Assembly: GCA_025766275.1 (NCBI GenBank)
Contig: JAFKAC010000096.1
Span: 62,001 to 126,000 of the forward strand
DNA length: 64,000 nucleotides
Direction: 5' to 3'
Source of the DNA: Lactarius indigo
Taxonomy: Eukaryota; Basidiomycota; Agaricomycetes; Russulales; Russulaceae
The position numbers and the translations under genes are program-made. Below are positions 10,546 to 22,700 of the stretch, one piece after another. The notes beneath the pieces were generated by a model. That model saw only the letters and a list, made by a program, of their open reading frames with translations, made no database searches and was not told the origin of the DNA. Position 1 is the first letter of the stretch. Every line of letters starts with the position of its first letter.

Positions 10546-13500
10546 CCTTCTCCGTTGCTACTCTACTGTAAGGCTTGTTTCAGAAATGCTAGCATACTTA
10601 TTACTCACCCTCGACCTCACCTCAGGTCCCACTGCCCTCATATTTCCTACACCCCTCCTAACTCACTTGCTCTCGCCGCCTCTCTGTCTCATCAAGTGCC
10701 TATATTTTAATCCATCGCTCCCTCAGGCCTTGCCTCGGGCTCTTCCTCTCACTTGCTAGTAATTATGTCATCGCCGCCTCCGTCGCTTCTAAGGTAGGTG
10801 GCTCAATTGCTGACGTGACCCTGTTCGAACGGCATCACCCTCACCGTCTGCCTCTCGTATCGACACTTTTTCCCATTGTCCTCGTTATCTACTCCTTTTG
10901 TACACGCAACACACACTCTACCGTTCATTCGCCACCACATCGCTGCTCTTTTCCTGGTGCCCCGGCGTGATCCTAGTCTATGAATATTTCTCCTCCCTGG
11001 TCTACCCCTCACTAGGCCTTACTTGCCGATCTCTTTGTTCTTGCCTATTTATCGATCCTAGTGTCTCGGTATCCCCGTGGACGACGATTTCCGCGGATAG
11101 CCTGTTGGGGCCTCAGCCTCTTGTGGGGCAAATGCACGTAAGCTCATACACCGATATACCGACAAGACTACACTAAGCACTACATTTTCGGACAACCTTC
11201 AGGGTGTCAAGCATTTGTGTCAACAGTAGTTCGCCCTGGGTATTGTGTATCAAGAAGCCGAAGCAAGTGTCGTTGTTGGCACAAAATCCTGCACCTGCCT
11301 GCAAGACATACGCGACGGCCACGGACGCGACTCGGACGTGCGACGGGCTGGCGTCCAAGTTTGGTATGACTCCGCAGAAATTTGTCTAGTACAACCCCGA
11401 GGTTTATCTGCAACGACACATGTTGTCGCGTAGACCTCAAAGATGTCTGAAGACACTCCTCATCCACCCTTGTCTCATCTGAGGACGGGATAGCGTCTCC
11501 GGACGGCACATATCTCCATTACAGCAGGTACGCGTCTGTATTTCCTATGCATTTAGAAGCAGCGCTGAACCGAAGCAAGGACACGATCTTGACGTTGCAT
11601 CCCTACTTTCACTCAAAAACCATTCTCCTGGTACCCGCAGCACCTCCACATCGCCTGCACACCACCTGGCGCCTCTCCGTCCGGTGATCGATGTCCCCAT
11701 CGGCTCGACTCGTATGGTACAAGGGGAAGGGGAGAGGTGGTACTGCCACAGATTCTCGTCAAATAGATATCGCTTGATGCAAGCGTGTGCAAGAAAGCAC
11801 AGGAGATGCCGAGTTGATCAAACGCACCTGGATGTGGTGCTGCGCTGACCCGCCAGCATGGCTCGAGGCCGCGAGTTGGGGGATGTCTGGCGTGGGACTT
11901 CTGCGATTCGCCGTCAATCTCTATTGAGTCTTGTTTCAGAATACCAGTATCTCGCCCCGGATTCCCCTGCCTTCGGTTCCAAATGTCACGGAATCCACAC
12001 CTCCTATCATAACTGTTCTCGCCGTCCCTCTGTCTCAATCTTGTGCGTATTGTTCAATCCATCGCCTCAGACTCACACCCAGGCTCTCGCGTTCTGATAA
12101 TTTTGTCGACCCCTTCCTTCACCTTCGCTACCCGGTGGCTCGATTGCTGAGGTGACCCTGTCCGCATTACCCTCGCTGTCTGTCCCACGTGTCGACATTT
12201 TTCCTCGCTGTGCTCCTTGTGTAGGCTTCACCCGGCGCACTACGCCGTGCAATCATCCAGTCACTGTTTTTCCTGAGCGTGGGGCACGATCCTAGTTTCA
12301 TGTGTGTTTCTTTTTCCTGATCTTCTACTCCCCACTTACGGCTCCCGTTCTACTTACTTATACTTGCTGTCCCGGAACCAGGTGCTGTCTTCTTCCCCCC
12401 AAGATACAATCCACAACTTCTCTTGCACTTTCTCTAGCACTGCTGTCGTGTTGTTTCGTTCGTTCGTTCGTCTCTGCGTGATCCATGCCAGTCGTTCAAG
12501 TTAAGGACACTCAATATTTCTTCGCAAAACTCTTATCAATCAGTCCTGGCATTGCCGCTTTCACATGTTGGCCTCGTCCAGCGGTCTTTGTTGACTCCTG
12601 CTCCTCTCGCCCCCAAGTTATAATGCTAGTCGTTACACTCCATCCCGCGCGACTGTTGCCTTGGCAGCTTTTATCATTTTCCCTTTTCTCTCTCTCGCAT
12701 CGTTCTTCCCAATCATCTGATCTCTTCTACGGAATCTGCTCTGCCTGTCAACTCATGCGCATCCACGACGACCCATCAAAGAACGACACATCGACACATT
12801 CGTCCACCGAAGTTGCGGCGTCCCCATGGAAGTGGGCTCCTCATACGCACGTTGTGCACATAATGCGACCGGGACAATTGCGGAGCTCGGGGCAAACGCA
12901 CCAACAACTCTCGAAAGCAAACCTTCGGGCGCTTGGAGGTGTGACAAGTCTATACATGCCATTATATGGTACGTGCCACTACGTGATCAAACACCGATTT
13001 CTTCCATTTACCCACCATCCCCGATATGATGTCTAGGGTTGGGTTGCGGGTTGTACGCCATTGGCCGATGAAAAAGCTCTATCCTGCTCATATTGCGGGG
13101 CGCCTCGGATTGAACACTCTCGGTCATTCTCGTGTCACACGTCATATGTAAGTTAGTTGGTCCACTATGATTTTGCGTGACTCATTTAACAACAGTCAGA
13201 GGTAATTCGTGGACGCGCTGGGCAACGGCGCAGAGACAGATGAAGAGATGTACTGAGGGCTTAGATTGACGCTGGAACAAGATCGTGTCTACTGCATATT
13301 TGCATATCAGAGTATTTATCCACACATCTAATGGAGAGTGAATTGGCTCGTTAACGTGAAATTTCTGTCGGGTCAGAGGTGATGGTTCATGCGTGCGTAG
13401 CTCGGGAGGGTCCCTTACATTAAGGTGAAGGGGAAATCCTCTTCGAGTTGTGGGGGGCGAGGTTGGACGGAATGTGGTGCGAATCACTGTAAATGGACCA

Positions 13501-13750
13501 CTAAGTTCAAAAGTTGTCGTGACCTCAAGGGACGAGAAAGAATCTCCTTGCTGGTGTTCTCGAACTTGAATTCATAAAATATATAGTATATGTGCGGGAT
13601 ACATTAGAACAACAACACTACACGCATCTGACATCCACACCTATCCTATTTGAGGTCGAGAGCTTTTTCGATTCCTAAAAACCTAGATAGAAATTGAATG
13701 CGTCCTATTTTCAAGGCATTATGTGCGACGATAGGTCGCCTTAGTCTCAC
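10546..13750 (+). repeat. Array spacer block S2, inverted copy
   Basis: These 3.2 kb match, in reverse, the stretches downstream of 7TM-B, C and D (36595-39074, 49117-50400, 53465-59640 apart from insertions). The block contains an internal duplication: about 10790-11000 and 12128-12320 both run GTGGCTC, TTGCTGA, GTGACCCTGT and GATCCTAGT in the same order. Except for a LysM-like island near 11300, no gene is supported. Confidence 0.55.
11230..11440 (+). pseudogene. LysM-domain gene fragment, with an in-frame stop
   Basis: A short open stretch reads PAPACKTYATATDATRTCDG then LASKFGMTPQKFV, a stop (TAG at 11387-11389), and YNPEV. This follows the LysM pattern of a Cys, a Thr-Cys pair, a hydrophobic-Ala pair, Phe-Gly, and Asn-Pro. 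LysM domains bind chitin or peptidoglycan oligomers. About 165 bp including this piece are absent from the matching place in units B and D (38710-38760 and 59040-59080), where the flanks meet directly. No signal peptide or second LysM is visible, so it is a remnant. Confidence 0.5.
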
Positions 13751-16700
13751 CTACGCTACTCGATTTTCCAAGCCATTCGTCGATTTCTCCTCGTGTCTTG
13801 GCGGTGCCAGAAAATCCATTTCAAACATATGCCCGTCCATTGTACCGCCGCTCGTCCCCACTGCGAGGGAACCTTGGCCTGGCCGGGGTACGAAGGTGCC
13901 AATCGGTGACTGTCTCACTGGAAATCCTCTACTCATATGTACGTCGGATTCTTTGTGGACATAGTCCGACAGTCCGCGGTACACCCGTGAAGCACCTATG
14001 GTCATAATTATCGCTGAAGAATGGAAAAACAATCAGCGAATTCGCATGATTGTCTCGGGACGAGACACCAACTTTTAGGGAGTTGAAACATCTACGATAT
14101 CGGGCCCGTCAGTCACTTATTCGGAATATTTCCTTCACGTACGATGTTCATTGGATCTGTGAAGATACTCTTTTAGTGAATACGTGATCTCGTCGTATGA
14201 AAGAAATGCACTACACACTATTCAGGTTTAACAGAGTGGAAACCTTTGGAGCTCGTATCAGCCACCTCGGTCATATCCATTTTTGGAAACGTACTACGAT
14301 GGGTGCCTCGGCTATAGCAACAATTATTATCCAAATCAAGCCCTGTCGTCATGATCAGCCTAGAACATCATCGCAGTGCATGCTGTGGTATCCGAGATGA
14401 GAACATACTGACCTGGGTATACAAGAGCCACCAGATGCAGCCTTTCTGGCGGGCATTTTCCCAGCGCAAGAGCCCCATGAGCATGAGTGCAAGAAGCACC
14501 AATTCAGCAACGAACGAGACAAGAACGTTGGTTCTGGCTTCAGCTGCATTTGTGACTCTGCAGGAGGCTCCGCCCAAGCTTTCGTTCCAAGCTCCACGAA
14601 TAATAATTGTAACTGATCCCGGGATCCCGCCGGGTCACATGTTTGAAATATGCAGAAGGCCAAATGAAGAAAGAACATACTACGAATGATGGTACCAGCG
14701 TCGACGAGCCACGCAGCGGCTGCGATTGATATGGCGATCTTGTTTAGCCCCCATATTGCTGCACTGAGAGTACTGTATCAGCGAGGTGCAGAGAGGAGAT
14801 AGAAAATCGGGTCTCTACATGCGCAGCACGACCAGGGCATCGGCACAAGCTAACGAGAGAAGTGAAAACAACTAGTACATGGCCCCCATATTAGCATGTA
14901 ATCAATGGAATGGCCTATGATTATCTCACGAAGACAAAGATGACTATGGCCTGGGTAGAATTTCAGTCTCGTCATCTGGCTCAATGTTACGCTCCACCGG
15001 CGTCAGTCCGACTTGGACTTAAGAGAGGCGTAATCGACTTAGCGAAAGACAGGCAAATGGGGATCACGTGTCAACCCAATGCGAGCTGAACAGGGGCACT
15101 CGGGCACACGCTGCAGCTAAAGGTGAAGAAGGAGTATCCTATGAATGGATACAAGCGGAAGCACACTTAGCCCAAGACTAAGGCAGATGGAAGACGAGTC
15201 AAGTGGTGGATTGAAGAAGACCAAGATGGGGACTCTTGGTCTTCCGAGTCAACTACTTATACAAATACGCGCGGGCTTTAAAGCGCCGCTGGAACAATCG
15301 GTGACCAATAGCGTAACTAGCTCGAACCCTAGTACAGCTATCCTAGGAATGAGTCATACGTGAGTCACAATCACATGCGAACTACTACGCTGACTGATAC
15401 GATGTAAGAGTCCATGACTAATGCTGATACCGGACCGTAGTCATAACCGGTCATGAGTCGTGTGTGATGAGTCGTTAAGTCCGTACCGTAACATCACCCC
15501 CTTTTCAAGAGTGAGGCCCACCTCACTAGTCCGCTACCGATTCCTGTCTCATTTTCTCCGCCTCATCCTCCATTCGTGCTAATATGTTAGCACGCTCGAG
15601 CCGATAAAGACTGTCCTTTTTGTCATCAACCACCAGCTGCCTTTCCAACTGTAGCTGCCGAATCCTCTTCTCCAATTGGTCCTCGGCAAACGCAAACTGC
15701 CGGAACCGGCGCAGTTCTTGGGTGAGAGTGACATCCCCGATGCGCATAAGCAGCAGGTCAGTGGGGTGTCGATCGCGGAGCATGAAATACTCCTCGTGTG
15801 GGATAAATGCGCGATTGTTCTTGGGGAGATGGGGAGTGGCGTAAAGTGGTTTACCGTAAAGGAGGCCCGACCCCGGAGCTAATCCGAGTACGAAGGGGTC
15901 TCCTCCTCGGATAACCTGTACGTGGGAGGCTTGTACCGTCGGTCCGTTGGGGAGTTTGATCGGGAACGGAATGTAATCGGGTCCTCGATTGACCCGGAAC
16001 CCTTCAGGGACGACGGCCCTGGTTGCGGGGTCTCGTTCGCCCATTGGTGTATAACGAGCCGCTTGTGCCACGGCAACTCGTCCTCGGTGTAGAGGCCCCC
16101 CCGCTGCGTCGACGAGGAAGGGAGTGGCGGCTGGATCTTCAGCGTAGAATTCATGGTTAAGGAATGCGTGCCTGATGGGGTAGTGGTCTCTAAGCTCGTC
16201 TTCATCCTCATCCTCGTCCAATACTCCTTCCGCTCCTTCATCATTCGGCGTCGGCAGGCGGCGATATGCAGTTGCTCCCGCTGCCACTGCGCCGCCGTCT
16301 CCTTCCATTCTTGTTCGTACTTCTCTATGGCGTTGGGTGGCTTCACCGCGCGGGACAGCTGCTTGAAGCCGAAAGAGTTCGTCTTCCGTGAGGAAGACTT
16401 CGGGCTCACCGGTGTCGGGGTTTGTGAGGGCGTACATTGGCGGAGGTACTGGTTGAGTTGTTGCTGGATCGTCGTCGACAACTCCCTGTAGGGGCAAAGG
16501 GAATCGTTGCAGTGTCTGGCGCAGTTCTTCACCAGTGATAGGGCCGTCTTCCTCATGCTGCATGGAGGGACGGCTTCCTCTCGCAGTTCTAACGACTGCG
16601 GTGTCGTCGGCGGAGTCGGGGTCGACAAGCGTGGTGGAGGAGTCGTTGACGAGGGTAGAGAGGAGTGCAAGCTGGTCATCGCGTCGAGTAGAGGACATGG

Positions 16701-19700
16701 AATGAATGGGAGATGGGGACTTATCACGACAGGAGGTTCCCCTTATATGTGTTTCTCTGTCGGGGTTAGAATGTTTGAAGTCCCGAACGGCTTCATCGGC
16801 AAATACGTCATCCTTATCTATCCATTGATTGTCGGAGTCCGGATAACCCTTCCATTTGACAAGGTACTGGAGTCGACGTCTTCTGCCGAACCGCCGAGAG
16901 TCTAGAATCTTCTCGACCTCGTATTCTTCTTCGTTATCAACCAAATCTGGTGGTGGGCGCTGATAGTTTGGTCCGTGCGTGGGTGTTTCACGATAAGGTG
17001 TGAGAAGATCTATGTGGAAGACATCGTGGATGCTCCACTGCGTGGGAAGTTCGAGGCGATAGTTGACAGGGGACATCACCTGGATGACCTTAAATGGTCC
17101 GTGGCGCTTTGCGGCTAGTTTTGCGGTTGGTTGATGGGTGCGTAGGTGGCGTCCTTCTAGCCACACGAGGTCTCCTTCCTTGAACTTGGGCGTATCTTTA
17201 TGCTTGACCCATGACTTCTGCGCCCGGAGCATGCAAGAGAGGGCGCGTTGTCGTGCTTGTTTGAATTGGTCTAATCTTAGTGACACCTGTGGGATCGGGG
17301 AAGGTCTATCGGTCCAATCAGCACGCGGGTTGAACCCGGATAGGAGGAAGAAGGGGGACTCCCGCGTGGTTTCGTTAGGCCAGTTGTTATGCGTGAATTC
17401 CGCCATAGGCAGATAGCGGACCCAGTCATCTTGTCGTTCATTTACCCAGAAGCGGAGGTATTGTTCTAGCCATTGGTTGGTTCGTTCTGATTGGCCGTCG
17501 GTTCTGGGGTGATAAGCGGTTGAGATATTTTGACTGATGCCAAGGATTTTACATATCTCTCGCATAAACTTGGATGCGAAGCGGGGATCGCGATCACTGA
17601 TAACGCGCGAGGGGAGTCCGAATCGTGCGAAGACGTGAGAAACATACAGGGCGGCCGTCCCCTCTGCCGTTATCTCTTCGTTGCAGGGGATAAAAACAGC
17701 GGCCTTAGTACAATCGTGATCTGTTACCGTTAGAATAGAGTCGTACCCCCGGGAGATGGGGAGTTTGGTGATAAAGTCCACTGCGATAGTCTCGAATGGC
17801 AGGGCTTCTGGTTTTGGGTAGATAGGTTGTAGAGGTGCCCTGATGGGACGAAGGTTGACTTTGTGTCGTTGGCATTCTGCGCAGCCTTTGACGTAGTCCG
17901 TGACATCATTCCTCATCTGCGGCCACCAATAATGCCGCTCAGTGAGCTGAAGAGTTCGTTTAATACCGGGGTGACCGTAGACAGGAGAGTCATGGTGAGC
18001 GGCGATGATGGTGCGTTTATCGTGGATGCCACCGGTGACTACTCGACGTCCATCCTTGTACCACGTTCCTTCAATATCTTTTAGCTTGTGAGCGTCGACC
18101 CAGGGTTTTAACTTAGCTGTATCTTGCTCGTAAATTGGGTGTTCTGGAATCATTTCAACCGGTAAGATCTCGGGTCTCCAATGTGGATGTCGTGGTTCTT
18201 CCAACGTGGTGGCGCGTACAAAGACGCTTTCTGGTAACACGATTATCCCTTCGTTATCGTTTTCTCCTTGATCGTAGTCTGGTCTCCGTGACAACGCGTC
18301 GGCGCGTCCGTTAGAAGTCCCCTTAATATGATGAATCTCAAAGTCGTATTCCGAGAGTTCAAGTACTTCCCTAGCCACGCGTCTGCTAATCTTCTGGGGT
18401 GATTTCCAATATTGCAGATTGAGGTGGTCGGAGAATACTTTAATTTTGTGAGGGGAACCTGCTAGAAGGGGTCTCCAGTGACGGAAGGCCTTGACGATCG
18501 CCAAAAGTTCAAGGTCGTAAATGTCGTAGTTCCGCTCGGCTTCATTGAGGGTGGATGAATAGTAGCCGATGGGGTGTCGTTTGCCGTCCGCTTTGCGTTG
18601 TAGGAGAACGGCTCCGGTCGCAAATCCTGATGCGTCGACCTCTAGTTCGAATTGCTGAGTGAGGTCCGGGTGTGCGAGGACAGGTTCACTAGTGACAAGG
18701 GTTTTGAGGTCTTGGAACGCCTTCTCTTCTTCGGTTCCCCAATGCCACTCAGTGTCTTTTCGTGTGAGTTTGTTAAGAGGTCGTGCTTTGGTTGCGAATC
18801 CTCGTATGAAGGGTCGGTAAAAATTGCAAAAACCCAGAAAAGAGCGGACGTCCTTAACTTTGGTTGGCGTAGGCCAGTCTTTGATGCCCGAAATTTTGAC
18901 GGGGTCCATGCGTGTCACCCCCTTTTCAAGGATTACCCCCAGGTAATCCATGCGCGGGGAGTGGAAGAGGCATTTCTCAAGTTTATAATACAGGTCGTGC
19001 TCCGCGGATACGCGGAGGACGTCTTTAACTGCTTCGATGTGGTCGGGTAAGGAGTGATTAAGTCCCGTGGCGATACCGATGTCGTCCATGTAGACCCTAA
19101 TAGTTGTGCCGCGTTTTTCGTGTTTCGCGATGATGTCCCTGAAGATGAAGTTCATCATGGTCTGGAACGTCGCCGGGGAATTGGTTAAGCCGAAAAACAT
19201 CACCGTTGGTTCGAATAGTCCATAGCGTGTTTTGAACGCCGCTTTCTCCTCGTCTCCTTCTTTGATACGTATGTTGTTGTAGCCCCATCTAACGTCGAGC
19301 TTTGTATAGATGTGGGCGTTGCTGAGATCAGTGATAAGGTCGGAAATGAGGGGGAGTGGGTATTGATTGCGGATGGTGACCGCGTTGATTCTTCGGTAGT
19401 CCTGAACGGGCCGTAATTTACCGTCCTTCTTTTTGATGAAGAAGAAGGACGACGCGTATGGGGATTTAGAGGGTCGTATGTACCCCTTTTTCAGTTGTTC
19501 GTCGATCCACTCGCGTAATTTCTTGTCTTCTTCTTGAGTCATAGGGTATATCTTACAGTCTATAGCGTCGGCTGTTCCGGGTTTGAATTCGATAGCGTGG
19601 TCCCAGGGCCTGCTGGGTGGAAACCTGTCCGATGCTTCTTCACTGAAGAGACGTTCGAATTCTCGATACTCGGGGGGTAACTCAGCTTTAGTGGTGTATT

Positions 19701-22700
19701 GTTGAGCGGCAATAGCGAGGTCGGTAGCAGTAGCTCTAATTCGGCATCCTTCCTCGAATTGTTGTCGTTGTTCGTCCGTGATAACGCAAGAGTGTACAAC
19801 TTCATAGTCGTCGTTTTGGACGGTGGCTGCGGCCATTATTGGTGTGGTTTTGACGTAGGGATTGGTGGAACGGATGATGATGGGGAGCATATCTTCGTGA
19901 ATGGCTGCCTGTGACCATTTGATATGTGGGTCGTAGATAGCGAGCCAGGGGTATCCTAGGACAATGTCCTCGTTTCCAATGTCCGTAATGAGGAAACGGA
20001 TTTCCTTATGAATGCCTTTAGTCTGAACGTCAACGTCGGTATAATGGGTGATACGTCCTGACTTATTTTCCGTGTTGTCAATGTTCCATATTTTTTTTGG
20101 GATGTCGAGTGATTTGGTCCCAAGCCCCATCCTTTTTGCGAAGGAGGGTTTCATGAAGCAATGGGTTGCTCCTGAGTCGACTAGTGCTCGTATGTCGGCC
20201 ATTGCGTAACTGGTGCGAATCGATACTGGAACTCTCATAGAACGATAGCGAGTCATGATTACACTGTTACAATTAACTGCCCTCACCCAGGCCGATGGGT
20301 TCAGGCGTCCTGAAAACCCTCCTTCTTCCACAATTGTTGGAGGATAATGTCCTTTACGTCGTCTGATTCTCCTGCCACTCCATTAAGCCAATCGCTGGCA
20401 CGCTGTTGAGGGGGTATGTCTTGAACCGCCCTAGTAGCGACTTCTGGTTCTTGTTGATGGTAGTCGGTGTCGATATACCGACTAGTTGATGCTTGGGGTT
20501 GGTACCCCTCGCGTGGTTGTCTGCAATCGCGGGCCATGTGTCCGTCCTTTCTACAATTATAACATATGACTGGCCTTGGATTATTGCGCCCCCCTCCTCT
20601 CTGTAGAAATCCTCCTCTTGGTCGATATGGGGGACGAGGTGCGAGTATATCTTCGGCTCCTGCGAGTCGCCCTCGAATCCGATCTGCCGAGGTGTCCATG
20701 GCGTTTGGATCTCTTAAGTTCCTCGGTTGCCATGAACTTCTTGGTGGTCCCTGCCATTGTCGTTGCTGCCGTTGTCTTCCTTGCCCTTGTCCTGGAGGGA
20801 CACCTTTGTTCAACACCGCTTTTAGGTGAAGATATTGTTGTTGACGGGTGGTGGCTGCTTCCTTCCACTCGCGGTAGTTGCGGGGGTTGTCAAGGGTGTA
20901 GACCTTTTCATATAGGTCTTTTGGTAATCCGCTCGCGAATAAGTCGAGCGTTTGCGGATCGTCGAGCCTGTATTGAGCGCGGCGTATTAACTGTTCGAAT
21001 TGGGTGCAATACTCATCTAAATTGCCCCCAATCATTTTGACTCCTTTCTTGAGCTCATATTGAGCTTGTTCTTGTTCCATTGTATTGCGGAAGCGCTGCA
21101 TGAAGCTGCGCGTGATTTCGTTCCATAATCCTTCGCTGGTTCGAGGTACGCCGGCTTGTATCTGGCCATTAAGCCAGGTGAGCATGGCCAATACCCATTC
21201 GCTAACGTTGACGCCTTTGATGTAAGATAGGAAAAGTAGAGCACGTCGGTATGGAGTCGCCATGATGCCTTCGTCGGCATTCATGCCCCAGTAGACATGC
21301 CATTGAGTGAGGAACGCTTCTACTTTGGCGCGTTCTCCGTCGAATACTGTAGGTGCTTCGCCAGCTAACTTGTTACTTGGAGGGGGAATAATAGGACCTG
21401 CACCTGGTAATCCTCCCCCCGGAGGTCCTCCTCCTGGTGGCCCACCTGGGAATCCTCCAGGGAACCCCCCAAATCCGGGTCCTCGAGATGGAGGTCCTCC
21501 ACCTCCTCTTGGTAATTCATTAGGAGGTCCTCCTCCTCCACTGGGAGGGTCGGCGATATCGGGCCCTATTGCTCGATGGATTGCTACGTCGTCGTCGGTC
21601 ATTCGGTGGCCGGTATAGGGGTTGATGGGAGCTAGATTAGTTCTTGATTCTTCGGCGATGCGTCTTTGTTCCTCTAGGGCTATTTGATCCCTTGCTTCTG
21701 TGGTGAGCTGTAGCTCTTCGTGCGTGATAGTGGCAGTTGCCATTACGGCTGCTGGGCTATGAATGTGAATTACTTCGGGTTCGGGTTGATGAATGGTCAG
21801 CGACTCAGTTTGCTGTATGATGTGGTCGCCAATGGCTCCTAGGCTCGCTTCTTCTGCTGGCGTTGTTCCTCGACTTGGTGATGGTTGACTTTCAGAAGTT
21901 TCTTCTCCACTGATTCCTTCGTCGGTGTGTTCTTGCGTTTGTCCGTCAATGGGACCGTAGTCCGCGCGGCTATTAAGCTCTCGCGCGTCGATGTCGCAAT
22001 TGTAGTTTCTTCCTGCTGGTCGTACAATGTCCCAGCGATGATCTATAGGGTTCCAAGTAACCTCGACCCAACAGAGATGTTCGAAGTTAAACTCAACGGG
22101 TCGGAAACGGTTAGGACCGTTGAACTCTACGAAGTATCCGGCGTCTTCTCCTCTTTCTCTCCACTGAGCTGCTCCTAAGAATCTTGTGGGTACGTTACGA
22201 TCTCCTCGTCGTTCGATGTGATAGGGACGGAAAGACGTCCACTGGTCTCTGGTCGAGTACGCCACGATGAGGATCTTGGTCTTAATGTTACGCTCCACCG
22301 GCGTCAGTCCGACTTGGACTTAAGAGAGGCGTAATCGACTTAGCGAAAGACAGGCAAATGGGGATCACGTGTCAACCCAATGCGAGCTGAACAGGGGCAC
22401 TCGGGCACACGCTGCAGCTAAAGGTGAAGAAGGAGTATCCTATGAATGGATACAAGCGGAAGCACACTTAGCCCAAGACTAAGGCAGATGGAAGACGAGT
22501 CAAGTGGTGGATTGAAGAAGACCAAGATGGGGACTCTTGGTCTTCCGAGTCAACTACTTATACAAATACGCGCGGGCTTTAAAGCGCCGCTGGAACAATC
22601 GGTGACCAATAGCGTAACTAGCTCGAACCCTAGTACAGCTATCCTAGGAATGAGTCATACGTGAGTCACAATCACATGCGAACTACTACGCTGACTGATA

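Noticed and set aside
15879..16727. 282-codon frame overlapping the Pol tail as an independent gene
   Set aside because: It lies wholly inside the Pol reading frame in GC-rich DNA, where long second frames are common. It matches no family. Kept only as part of a finding, not called as a gene.
21307..21618. Plus-strand proline-rich ORF within gag
   Set aside because: It is the antisense shadow of the Gly/Pro-rich Gag linker; low-complexity GC-rich repeats are open on both strands.
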